From the NCBI GenBank assembly GCA_020859995.1, contig JAJBVE010000048.1, forward strand, positions 2,868 to 59,006: a stretch of DNA of 56,139 nucleotides. The letters are read 5' to 3'. Source of the stretch: Clostridiales bacterium (GTDB lineage: Bacteria; Bacillota; Clostridia; Lachnospirales; Lachnospiraceae). The translations under genes and the position numbers were made by a program. A model generated the notes under the pieces. That model had not been told where the DNA came from and ran no database searches. It saw nothing but the letters and a program-made list of their open reading frames with translations. Below are positions 16,847 through 24,728 of this stretch, in pieces (positions within the stretch are counted from its first letter, which is position 1; every line of letters starts with the position of its first letter).

Positions 16847-18115
16847 CTATTCTGTTTCTGCTTCAGAATTTTCCTCCAGGTCTTCTTCGGCCTGATCCGT
16901 ATCTTCCTCCATTTCGGTATCCTCCTCCAGATATGCTTCTTCCTCATCATCCAGATCCTCTTCTGCGAACGCTTCCTCGTTGTAGACTTCCGTGGTGATG
17001 TCGGCAGCGTTGTAGAGGATTTCACCGGCTCTGGCTTCGTATATGCTCCATACCAGATAGGAACGCTCCATGTCTGCCTCAAAATCCACTGCTGAGTCGT
17101 AACCATAGTAGTCTGCATATTCTTCTACGTAGGAGATATAGTCTTCTTCGGTGACTTCAATGTCGTTGGTTTCGCAGAGATAACTGATCAGGAGCCGGCG
17201 CTGCGCGAGTTCCTCTGCCTCTGCTTCCAGGTCTTCCTCTGTCAGGTCAAACTCCGCGAGGATTTCTTCCTCATCGGTTGTGTCAAGAAAAGCGGCATAG
17301 CTGGCGAGGGTTTCTTCGCGGCAGGAGTCATACAGATCGTCCGGGATCTCTGAAATCTCGCATAAATCAAGCGCGGCGTAAAACAGCGTGTCCAGAACGT
17401 CAGAGTAGCTGATTTCTTCGTACTCGGCTTCCAGAGTTTCTCTAAGGGCTGTTTCATATTCCTCGAGGGTAGCGTATTCTGTATTTTCAGAGATATACTC
17501 ATCAGTGTATTCCGGATCGGTTACTTCACAGACGGATTCGATCTTTGCCTCAAAATGGACGGTCTGTCCGTCCCATTCTTCATCAATGAAGGTGGAACTG
17601 GAGGTATCTTCGGCAAAAGTGATGTCAAATGAGAGCGTGTCTTCAGCTGAGGCACCGATCAGTGCTTCATCAAAATCTTCTCCATATTCCGCTTCACCCA
17701 GGGAAAAATAGGTGCTCTCTGTGTAGGAGTCATCCGATCCTTCTACGGTGACGGTCAGTTCCAGATAAATAACGTCGCCTGATGCGGCTGCGCGGTCTAC
17801 TTCCGTTTCCTCACGGTACAGATACAGATCTTCTTCCATCTGCTCCTGGATCATATCATCTGTGACTTCATAGGTATACTGGGTAGCTTCCAGACCGTCA
17901 AGGCTTTCAGCGGTAATGTAATTATCTGCATCCTCTACCAGATAATCGGAAGGAGTAATGGAAGCGAGCGTTTCTTCTGTTTCTTCCGCTCCGGCGGAAA
18001 CGGTGGTCTCAGGAGCGGTCGTTTCTGCCTCTTCTGTCTCGGTATTATTTCCGCATGCGGAGAGCGTGATCGCGGCGGCTGTTCCGATTAATAAAAGTAA
18101 TATTTTTCGTTTCAT
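16847..18115 (-). CDS. trigger-factor-like lipoprotein (peptidyl-prolyl isomerase/chaperone)
   Basis: The 422-residue protein has a lipoprotein signal (hydrophobic core then LSAC, Cys20) and an acidic Thr/Glu linker. Next comes an FKBP-like trigger-factor domain (about residues 105-215, with GDVIYLELTVTVEG and LIGASAEDTLSFDITF). The C-terminal helical region (about 215-375) resembles the trigger factor and SurA substrate cradle. The ribosome-binding N domain of true trigger factor is absent, so it probably helps folding outside the membrane. The last 50 residues are almost all Glu and Asp. The whole protein is strongly acidic. The ribosome site is AGGGGG. Substrates are unknown. Confidence 0.8.
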   Translation of the reverse strand: MKRKILLLLIGTAAAITLSACGNNTETEEAETTAPETTVSAGAEETEETLASITPSDYLVEDADNYITAESLDGLEATQYTYEVTDDMIQEQMEEDLYLYREETEVDRAAASGDVIYLELTVTVEGSDDSYTESTYFSLGEAEYGEDFDEALIGASAEDTLSFDITFAEDTSSSTFIDEEWDGQTVHFEAKIESVCEVTDPEYTDEYISENTEYATLEEYETALRETLEAEYEEISYSDVLDTLFYAALDLCEISEIPDDLYDSCREETLASYAAFLDTTDEEEILAEFDLTEEDLEAEAEELAQRRLLISYLCETNDIEVTEEDYISYVEEYADYYGYDSAVDFEADMERSYLVWSIYEARAGEILYNAADITTEVYNEEAFAEEDLDDEEEAYLEEDTEMEEDTDQAEEDLEENSEAETE

Positions 18116-18268
18116 GTGAAATCCCCCTTTATAATTTTTGAATACAGGTATATTGCAAAATGACAGGAACCAGACTTTCTGGAAATTGCATAAAAATGCT
18201 GCATGTCACACCTGCGCCGAGCGTCTCACTGCGGAGTGCGCCAGGAACGAGTATGACATGAAAACTTG

Positions 18269-18295
18269 GTAACTGTGAAGGTACTGAACAGTTAC
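18269..18295. repeat. inverted repeat in the lipoprotein gene leader
   Basis: GTAACTGT (18269-18276) and ACAGTTAC (18288-18295) pair perfectly with an 11-nt loop. In the - strand leader it lies between the promoter and the gene. Confidence 0.45.
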
Positions 18296-18352
18296 AAAAC
18301 TTGTCACAGATTGGCATGTAAATAATCGGTATGAAACTCTGCAAACAAGAGT

Positions 18353-18394
18353 ACTATAACATTGAAAACCGGCAAAGTAAACAGATTTTGCCGG
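18353..18394 (-). promoter_or_regulatory. promoter for the lipoprotein gene with palindrome at -35
   Basis: On the - strand, TTTACT (18376-18381), 17 bp, TATAGT (18353-18358). A perfect 8-bp palindrome CCGGCAAA (18369-18376) / TTTGCCGG (18387-18394) brackets the -35, a plausible operator. The leader to the gene is about 230 nt. Confidence 0.55.
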
Positions 18395-18429
18395 ACAGTC
18401 ACACTTTTTTCACTTTTTTTACTTTTGTC

Positions 18430-18458
18430 TTTTCAGAAAATCGGGTCTGTGGTATGAT
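18430..18458 (+). promoter_or_regulatory. promoter for cca
   Basis: TTTTCA (18430-18435), 17 bp, TATGAT (18453-18458), about 190 bp before the cca start. The -35 is weak. Confidence 0.45.
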
Positions 18459-18646
18459 GATAGCTGGACGTCAGGATTGAGTTCGCGAGATTCTGAAGGC
18501 ACCGGGAGATTATGCGGGGCAGTACTTCACACTCGCTGCGAAGTATTGTGTGTGATTGTATATTTAACAGGGAAAAGACCAGAATACCGGTTTGTACCTG
18601 GGAGACTCTGGAAGAATCAGAAGACCATTACAGAAAGAGAGACAGT

Positions 18647-19978
18647 ATGATTTGGATTGATATTCCACCGAAGGCGGCGCATATTCTGACGATTTTGCAG
18701 GAAAATGGCTTTGAGGCCTATGTGGTCGGCGGCTGTGTAAGGGATTCTCTGCTGGGACGAAAGCCGCAGGACTGGGACATTACGACTTCCGCGGCGCCGG
18801 AACAGGTGAAACAGTTATTTGGACGCACCATTGATACCGGGATTCAGCATGGGACAGTCACGGTGATGGATGGAAAGGAAGGATTTGAAGTTACGACCTA
18901 CCGGGTGGATGGTGTTTATGAGGATGGACGCCATCCGAAGCAGGTTACGTTTACAGCCAGTCTCCGGGAAGATCTGATGCGCCGCGATTTTACGATCAAC
19001 GCGATGGCGTATTCGCCTTCGGACGGACTTGTTGATCTTTTTAACGGCCTGGATGATCTGAAGACCGGGCGGATCCGGTGTGTCGGCGATCCGAAGGAGC
19101 GGTTTGGCGAGGATGCGCTGCGGATGCTCCGGGCGGTGCGGTTTGCGGCGCAGCTGGGATTTTCAATTACAGAGGATGTGATGTCTGCAATCCGGGAGCT
19201 TTCCGGTACGCTGCGCAAGGTGAGCGCGGAGCGTATTCAGGCGGAACTGATTAAGCTGCTTGTTTCACCGCGTCCTGACTGGCTGCGGCTGGCTTACGAG
19301 TGTGGGATCACGTCTGTGGTGATGCCGGAGTTTGACTGCATTATGGAGCAGCGGCAGAACAATCCGCATCACGCGTACACGGCCGGGGAGCATACACTGA
19401 TTGCTATGAAAAATATTCCTGCGGACCGGGTGCTGCGCCTGACGATGCTGTTTCATGATATGGGAAAACCCCAGGTGTTTGAAACGGATGAAAAGGGGAT
19501 TGATCATTTTCATGGGCATGCCGCTTACAGTGAGGTGATCGCGCGGCAGATCATGAGACGGCTGAAACTCGATAATGAGACGCTTCATGCGGTATGCACT
19601 CTGGTTGGAAATCACTCCCGCTATCCGAAGCTAAGTGCGTTTGATGTCAGGAAGACCGCATATGAGATTGGCGGTGTGGAGCTGTTTGAATGCTTCCTTC
19701 AGGTAAAACGCGCGGATGTTCTCGCACAGCATCCGGACGTGATTGCTCAGAAAATGGACTATTTAAAGGAACTGGAACATATCTGGCGGGATGTAAAGCT
19801 GCATCAGGATCCCCTTTCCCTGAAGGATCTGGCGTTATCGGGGGATGACCTGATTGCGGATGGCAGGAAGCCGGGACCTGGGATGGGAGAGATTCTGCAG
19901 GCACTTTTTATGGAAGTGCTGGAATTCCCGGAGCGGAACCAGAGGGAATATCTGCTATCCCGCAGCCGGGAAATGTAG
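18647..19978 (+). CDS. cca: CCA tRNA nucleotidyltransferase
   Basis: This class II nucleotidyltransferase adds or repairs the 3' CCA of tRNAs. The 443-residue protein has GGCVRDSLLGRKPQDWDITT near residues 28-49, which holds the GGxVRD motif and the catalytic DxD. It also has the RRDFTINAMAY motif, the nucleotide-selecting EDALRMLRAVRFAAQLGF helix, and a C-terminal HD domain (FHDMGKP, with GNHSRYP). The ATG at 18647 (MIWIDIPPKAAHIL) follows an AGAAAGAGAG ribosome site. The longer frame from 18512 is not conserved. The next gene starts 9 bp later. Confidence 0.95.
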   Translation: MIWIDIPPKAAHILTILQENGFEAYVVGGCVRDSLLGRKPQDWDITTSAAPEQVKQLFGRTIDTGIQHGTVTVMDGKEGFEVTTYRVDGVYEDGRHPKQVTFTASLREDLMRRDFTINAMAYSPSDGLVDLFNGLDDLKTGRIRCVGDPKERFGEDALRMLRAVRFAAQLGFSITEDVMSAIRELSGTLRKVSAERIQAELIKLLVSPRPDWLRLAYECGITSVVMPEFDCIMEQRQNNPHHAYTAGEHTLIAMKNIPADRVLRLTMLFHDMGKPQVFETDEKGIDHFHGHAAYSEVIARQIMRRLKLDNETLHAVCTLVGNHSRYPKLSAFDVRKTAYEIGGVELFECFLQVKRADVLAQHPDVIAQKMDYLKELEHIWRDVKLHQDPLSLKDLALSGDDLIADGRKPGPGMGEILQALFMEVLEFPERNQREYLLSRSREM

Positions 19979-19987
19979 GAGGGAAAA

Positions 19988-20674
19988 ATGGAACATCAGC
20001 TGCCGCTTACGACACTGTGCTACATAGAAAAGGATGAGAAATATCTGATGCTGCACCGCGTCAGCAAGGATCAGGATGTCAATAAAGGAAAATGGATCGG
20101 GGTCGGAGGACATTTTGAGTCGGGAGAGAGCCCGGAGGAATGTCTGGTGCGCGAGGTGAGAGAAGAGACAGGGCTGACAATTACTTCGTGGCGGTTCCGC
20201 GGCCTCCTCACGTTTTCTTCGGAAGGGTGGCCGGATGAATATATCTGCCTGTACACGGCGGATTACCCCGGTGAAGAGAAGAGTGCCTGCTGTGCGGATA
20301 CTTTAAAGAAATGCGATGAAGGGGAATTGTCCTGGGTGCCGAAGAAGGATCTGCTTTCTTTGAATTTATGGGCTGGGGATCAGATATTCCTGAAACTGCT
20401 GATTGACGACGCCCCGTTTTTTTCGCTGAAGCTCAATTATCGCGGGGATGAGCTGATTTATGCGGCTCTGGATGGGAGAGAACTGGATCCGGCAGCTGCC
20501 TGCAGATCTGCGGTGGAGACGATGGAACTTATCGGAGTGCATGAATCTGCCGCTGAGACAATGAGAGCTGCTAAAGTGCAGAAGGCCAGAGAGGCTTCGC
20601 GGAAGATGGAATCCGACACGCAGATACATTTAAATTCGGAAATGATTTGTGACAATACAGGAGATACAGAGTAA
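19988..20674 (+). CDS. Nudix hydrolase (8-oxo-dGTP diphosphatase-like)
   Basis: The 228-residue protein contains a full Nudix box from GHFESGESPEEC to REVREETGL (residues about 41-63), which binds Mg and cleaves a nucleoside diphosphate bond. The preceding MLHRVSKDQDVNKGKWIGVGG matches MutT/YtkD-type 8-oxo-dGTPases of Firmicutes. The substrate is inferred. Residues about 165-228 form an extra Ala/Glu-rich tail beyond the usual 160-residue domain. GGAGGGAAA precedes the ATG. The TAA is followed directly by the next ATG. Confidence 0.88.
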   Translation: MEHQLPLTTLCYIEKDEKYLMLHRVSKDQDVNKGKWIGVGGHFESGESPEECLVREVREETGLTITSWRFRGLLTFSSEGWPDEYICLYTADYPGEEKSACCADTLKKCDEGELSWVPKKDLLSLNLWAGDQIFLKLLIDDAPFFSLKLNYRGDELIYAALDGRELDPAAACRSAVETMELIGVHESAAETMRAAKVQKAREASRKMESDTQIHLNSEMICDNTGDTE

Positions 20675-21592
20675 ATGGCCGGCTGTATGTTGTGCCCGCG
20701 CGGCTGCGGGGCGGACCGGGAGGACGGGCAGAAGGGCCGCTGTCACGAGGATGCGCGGGTGTTTGTGGCGCGGGTGGCGCTTCATTTCTGGGAGGAGCCC
20801 TGTATTTCCGGTAAAAATGGATCGGGGGCGGTGTTTTTCTCCGGCTGTCCTCTGGGATGCCTGTATTGCCAGAACCAGGCCATCTCGCGCGGCAGGGCTG
20901 GCTCGGAGGTTGGCATTGAACGGCTCGCCGCGATTTTTCTGGATCTGCAGGCGCAGGGGGCGCATAATCTCAACCTGGTAACGGCGGGACATTATGTGCC
21001 GCAGGTTTTGGAGGCGCTGCGCCTGGCAAAAAGGGAAGGCCTGTCTTTACCGGTGGTCTGGAACAGCAGCGGGTATGAGACGGTATCGACGCTGCAAATG
21101 CTGGATGGCTTCGTGGATATTTATCTGCCGGATCTGAAGTATCTGGACCCGGATCTGGCCGGGCGTTATTCGGGGGCGCGGGACTATCCGCAGACAGCCA
21201 GGCTGGCCATTGCGGAAATGGTGCGTCAGCAGCCCTTCCCGGTTTTTGATGAAGAGGGAATGATGACCTCCGGCGTGATTGTGCGGCATTTGCTTTTGCC
21301 CGGGCATGTGCGCGAGGCAAAACGGATTGTTTCCTATTTATATGAAACCTATGGAAACCAGATTTATATGAGCCTGATGAATCAGTATACGCCGCCGGAG
21401 AGCCTCCATTTTCGTTCTTCCGCGCAGAAGGAAGATCAGCTTCTTATCCGCAAGGTTACAAAACGGGAATATGAGCGATTGCTTGATTATGCCGCGGAGC
21501 TGGGAGTGGAGCAGGGCTTTTATCAGGAAGGAGATACCGCGTCGGAGAGCTTTATTCCGGCGTTTGACGGCACGGGTGTGGGAGAAAGCTAA
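20675..21592 (+). CDS. radical SAM protein (PflA-like, COG1313 type)
   Basis: The 305-residue protein has the radical SAM cluster motif CPLGCLYC (CxxxCxxC, near residues 59-66), set inside FFSGCPLGCLYCQNQAISRG. It also has an N-terminal cysteine set (CMLCPRGCGADR...GRC) that likely binds a second iron-sulfur cluster. The LVTAGHYVPQV strand and VDIYLPDLKYLD motif match the COG1313 group of uncharacterised pyruvate-formate-lyase-activase homologues. The target is unknown. It starts directly after the Nudix stop (TAAATG), which suggests translational coupling. Its last residues (FDGTGVGES) form the first unit of a tandem repeat running downstream. Confidence 0.85.
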   Translation: MAGCMLCPRGCGADREDGQKGRCHEDARVFVARVALHFWEEPCISGKNGSGAVFFSGCPLGCLYCQNQAISRGRAGSEVGIERLAAIFLDLQAQGAHNLNLVTAGHYVPQVLEALRLAKREGLSLPVVWNSSGYETVSTLQMLDGFVDIYLPDLKYLDPDLAGRYSGARDYPQTARLAIAEMVRQQPFPVFDEEGMMTSGVIVRHLLLPGHVREAKRIVSYLYETYGNQIYMSLMNQYTPPESLHFRSSAQKEDQLLIRKVTKREYERLLDYAAELGVEQGFYQEGDTASESFIPAFDGTGVGES

Positions 21593-21719
21593 GAGATTTT
21601 TGCAGACATTTGACGGCACGGGCGTGGGAGAGAATTTTGCAGGCACTTGACGGCATGAGTGTTGGAGAGAATTTTGCAGGCGCTTGACGGCATGAGTGCT
21701 GGAGAGATTTTTGCAGCAT
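21564..21719. repeat. 4-unit tandem repeat from the radical SAM gene 3' end
   Basis: Units start at 21564 (46 bp), 21610 (37), 21647 (37) and 21684 (36), each TTGACGGCA(C/T)G. Unit 1 is the gene's own last codons with its TAA. Later units still encode (F/L)DG(T/M)(G/S)(V/A)GE, and units 2 and 3 run into a TGA at the next unit boundary. The repeat fills most of the gap to the next gene. Confidence 0.88.
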
Positions 21720-21841
21720 TTGAAGATATGATATAGGCTGACTTAAACAGTACATCATAATATTCTTCCAGATCGAAAGATAAAGAGACTGTGTCTGCAC
21801 TGCATGAACGAATAATTTGTAAGATTGGGAGGAACTGAGAG

Positions 21842-23020
21842 ATGATAGTGTCGCCGGATGAGAAACTGCTGCAGTACAGCGGCAGGATTGATTTTGAGGA
21901 ACCGAAAAATCCGGAATTTGTCTACCCTTGCAGCAGCGTCTGCCTGCATTTTTTTGCAAATGGCGGGCCGCTGCGGGTGACGGTGACCAACAAAAGGGAT
22001 TATTGGGATAATTATCTGGGCTATATTCTGGATCAGGAGCAGGGAAAAATACGCCTTCTGGATGAGCCGGTTCCGCAGACCTATACGATCTGTGAAGAGC
22101 TGCAGCCGGGGGAGCACCAGCTGCTGCTGTTTAAACGGCAGGATTCCTGCCATACCTTTACCCTGCATGGGTTTGAAATCGGTCCGGGGAAGAGCAATTT
22201 TTCCGACAGTGAGTGCCTGAGCGGATGCCCGGAGAGCATCAGACAGGGCGGCAAAACCAATCCGGGCCAGGGGAATTTCTCTGACGGAAAAGATGATGAG
22301 ACCACGCAGTCTGCAGATGTACAGCTGCTGCCATGTCCGTCCAAAAGTGAGCGGCGGATAGAGTTTTACGGGGACAGTGTTTCCGCGGGAGAGGTGTCAG
22401 AGGCGGTTGAGTACATGGGAAAGCCTGACCCCGAGTGGCATAAGGGTGAGCTTTCCAACAGCTGGTATTCTTACGCGTGGCTGACGGCGCGGAAGCTGCA
22501 TGCCGAGATTCACGACATTGCGCAGGGCGGGATTTCTCTGCTGGACGGGATTGGCTGGTTCGGGGTGCCGGAATATGTCGGCATGGAGAGCGTATATGAT
22601 AAGATTCAGTACAATCCGGCGCTTGGCGTTGTGAAAAACTGGGATTTCGCCCGCTACTGCCCGCAGGCTGTGGTGATTGCGATCGGGCAGAACGACAGCA
22701 ATCCCTATGATTTTATGCGTGAAGACTACGAGGGTGCGCAGGCGGTCAACTGGCGGGAACGCTACGGAGCATTTATCCGGAGACTGAGGAGTATTTATCC
22801 GGAGGCTGAGATTGTGCTGGCGACGACGATTTTGCAGCACGACCCGGGATGGGACCGCGCGATTGAGGAGGTATGCCAGAAGCTTGGCGATCCGCAGGTG
22901 CATCATTTTCTGTATGAAAAAAATGGCGCCGGGACCCCGGGACACATCCGGATTCCGGAAGCGGAGCGGATGGCAGAGGAACTGGCGGCATATCTGGAGT
23001 CGGTAGTGAGTGTGTGGTAA
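21842..23020 (+). CDS. SGNH hydrolase, CE2-like acetylesterase
   Basis: The 392-residue protein has an N-terminal beta-sandwich (about residues 1-115) followed by an SGNH/GDSL hydrolase domain. This is the architecture of CE2 carbohydrate acetylesterases. The nucleophile is Ser179 in FYGDSVSAGE, the oxyanion-hole region is IGQNDSNPY, and the catalytic His is His368 in GHIRIPEAERMAEEL. No signal peptide is present, so it likely deacetylates imported oligosaccharides in the cytoplasm. The inter-domain linker (residues about 118-165) is hydrophilic and contains a diverged duplication (GPGKSNFSD and NPGQGNFSD, 26 residues apart). The substrate is inferred from the family. Confidence 0.82.
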   Translation: MIVSPDEKLLQYSGRIDFEEPKNPEFVYPCSSVCLHFFANGGPLRVTVTNKRDYWDNYLGYILDQEQGKIRLLDEPVPQTYTICEELQPGEHQLLLFKRQDSCHTFTLHGFEIGPGKSNFSDSECLSGCPESIRQGGKTNPGQGNFSDGKDDETTQSADVQLLPCPSKSERRIEFYGDSVSAGEVSEAVEYMGKPDPEWHKGELSNSWYSYAWLTARKLHAEIHDIAQGGISLLDGIGWFGVPEYVGMESVYDKIQYNPALGVVKNWDFARYCPQAVVIAIGQNDSNPYDFMREDYEGAQAVNWRERYGAFIRRLRSIYPEAEIVLATTILQHDPGWDRAIEEVCQKLGDPQVHHFLYEKNGAGTPGHIRIPEAERMAEELAAYLESVVSVW

Positions 23021-23169
23021 GCAGGAGACTGCGTAAGTACTCATTGGGCAATGATTGATGGTCAAATGTCTGAGGCTGATGGGTGATGATCAGCGGATTG
23101 CTGTGAGCAACCGGAAGGACATGGCTGGAGTAAGAGAATTTGCAAAAATATGGATAATGAATGGCGGAT

Positions 23170-23211
23170 ACCGTATGATAGACACCATATGACAGATACC
23201 CTATGTCGGAT
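23170..23211. repeat. 3 x 14-bp tandem repeat
   Basis: Units 23170, 23184 and 23198 share ACC(G/A/C)TATG. They lie between the two esterase genes, and no gene is seen in this 291-bp gap. Confidence 0.7.
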
Positions 23212-23311
23212 CTGGCAAAGGATATCACATATCAGGTAACAGAAAGCAGTTGTCAGATGGGGAACGACAGGTATTGATCGGGAAATTTTGAGTTTAGTGG
23301 AGAGGATTAGG

Positions 23312-24562
23312 ATGTTTGAGATTGACAGAGCAGCGGGTTTGGTAAATGAGGGAGATGATGCGCGTCTGCAGGGTGTGATGAGACGCGCGGCGGCAGGCGG
23401 ACGCCTGACGGTCGGATTTATCGGCGGATCGATTACACAGGGATCTTTAGCGAGCGTTCCTGAAAATTGCTATGCGTACAGGGTCTATACCTGGTGGCGG
23501 GACGCATTTCCGAAAGCGGATGTTACCTATTTGAATGCGGGGATCGGGGCGACTACCTCGCAGTTTGGGGCAGCCAGAGTCCGGACGGATTTGCTTATCC
23601 ATCATCCAGATGTGGTGTTTGTAGAGTTTTCCGTCAACGATGAGAGCAATGAGCATTTTCTGGAGACCTACGAAGGACTGGTGAGACAGATTCTTGCAGC
23701 CGAAAACGCGCCGGCCGTGGTTCTCATCCATAATGTCTGCTACGACAATGGCGCGAGCGCGCAGCTGATTCACCAAAGAGTCGGACGCCATTACAGTCTT
23801 CCCTGTGTCAGCATGCAGAACACGATCTATCCGGAGCTGCTCTCCGGAAGGATTCCAAACAGCGAGATCACGCCTGACGATCTGCATCCGAATGACGCCG
23901 GGCATGAGCTGGTGGCGTCGGTGATAACCTGCTATCTGGAAAAGGTTCGTGACCGGGTGCTGGCCGGAGACGCGGATAAGGGAGAAAAAGAAGCGGCAGA
24001 AAGGGTAATGCCTGCTCCTTTAACCTTAAATAGCTATGAGAGGAGCATGCGGGTTGACTGCCGCAGCATTCCCGGACTGACGAAAGATTCTACTGCGAAG
24101 GTGTTCCATGCGGACGGTGTTCAAGATGCACCAGATGCACTGGATTTGGCGGATATGAAGAAAACGCCGTGCGGGTACTCGCCTGTTCTGATAGAAGCAG
24201 AAGGGTTTGAACCGGACCTGCGGCTAAAGCAGGGAGTCACGGATAACTTTAAAAACGGCTGGATGGCTTCCGCTGTGGGAGCGCATATGGTGTTTGAACT
24301 GGAAGGAACCGGCGTATCGGTACAGTTCCGCCGTTCCGTAAATCAGCCGGTTCCCATCGCGGAGATCGTGGTGGATCAGGATCCGGCGACCAGGAAAATC
24401 CTGGACGCGAATTTTGATGAGACCTGGGGAGATAAGCTGGAGCTGCTGACAGTGACGGAGCATATGCCGAAGGGCATTCATCGAGTAGAGGTACGGCTGA
24501 TTGAAACCCATGCGGATGATGCGGTGCCGTTTTATCTGAACGCTGTTATTATGGCGGATTGA
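23312..24562 (+). CDS. SGNH/GDSL hydrolase family protein
   Basis: The 416-residue protein starts at the ATG (MFEIDRAAGL) 6 bases after GGAGAGG. The TTG at 23288 is the longer but less likely start. The nucleophile Ser40 lies in GFIGGSITQGS, the block III motif is VEFSVNDESNEH, and the catalytic Asp189/190-His192 are in PDDLHPNDAGH. A C-terminal beta domain (about residues 290-416) could bind carbohydrate. No signal peptide is seen. Related proteins are lipase-like or xylan/pectin acetylesterases. With the CE2-like gene upstream and glycosidases nearby, a deacetylation role on plant polysaccharide fragments is likely. Confidence 0.78.
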   Translation: MFEIDRAAGLVNEGDDARLQGVMRRAAAGGRLTVGFIGGSITQGSLASVPENCYAYRVYTWWRDAFPKADVTYLNAGIGATTSQFGAARVRTDLLIHHPDVVFVEFSVNDESNEHFLETYEGLVRQILAAENAPAVVLIHNVCYDNGASAQLIHQRVGRHYSLPCVSMQNTIYPELLSGRIPNSEITPDDLHPNDAGHELVASVITCYLEKVRDRVLAGDADKGEKEAAERVMPAPLTLNSYERSMRVDCRSIPGLTKDSTAKVFHADGVQDAPDALDLADMKKTPCGYSPVLIEAEGFEPDLRLKQGVTDNFKNGWMASAVGAHMVFELEGTGVSVQFRRSVNQPVPIAEIVVDQDPATRKILDANFDETWGDKLELLTVTEHMPKGIHRVEVRLIETHADDAVPFYLNAVIMAD

Positions 24563-24587
24563 ATTGATTGTGTACATGAAAGAAAGC

Positions 24588-24617
24588 GCGCCCCGGGATT
24601 TCGGATTTCCGGGGCGC
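24588..24617. terminator. terminator hairpin between convergent genes
   Basis: GCGCCCCGG (24588-24596) and CCGGGGCGC (24609-24617) form a strong 9-bp stem after the esterase gene. The U tract is weak. Confidence 0.55.
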
Positions 24618-24728
24618 CTGTTACTAAAATTAAAACATGGCTTCAATTTCAGATAAATTAATTGCAAATGTAGAAAGCTTTCATTTGGCAATTTTGATCT
24701 GCAATCAACAGATAAAATATATAAAAGC

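Noticed and set aside
5660-21719. 33-37 bp repeats considered as CRISPR arrays
   Set aside because: Units are directly adjacent and imperfect with no unique spacers between them, and no cas genes are present.
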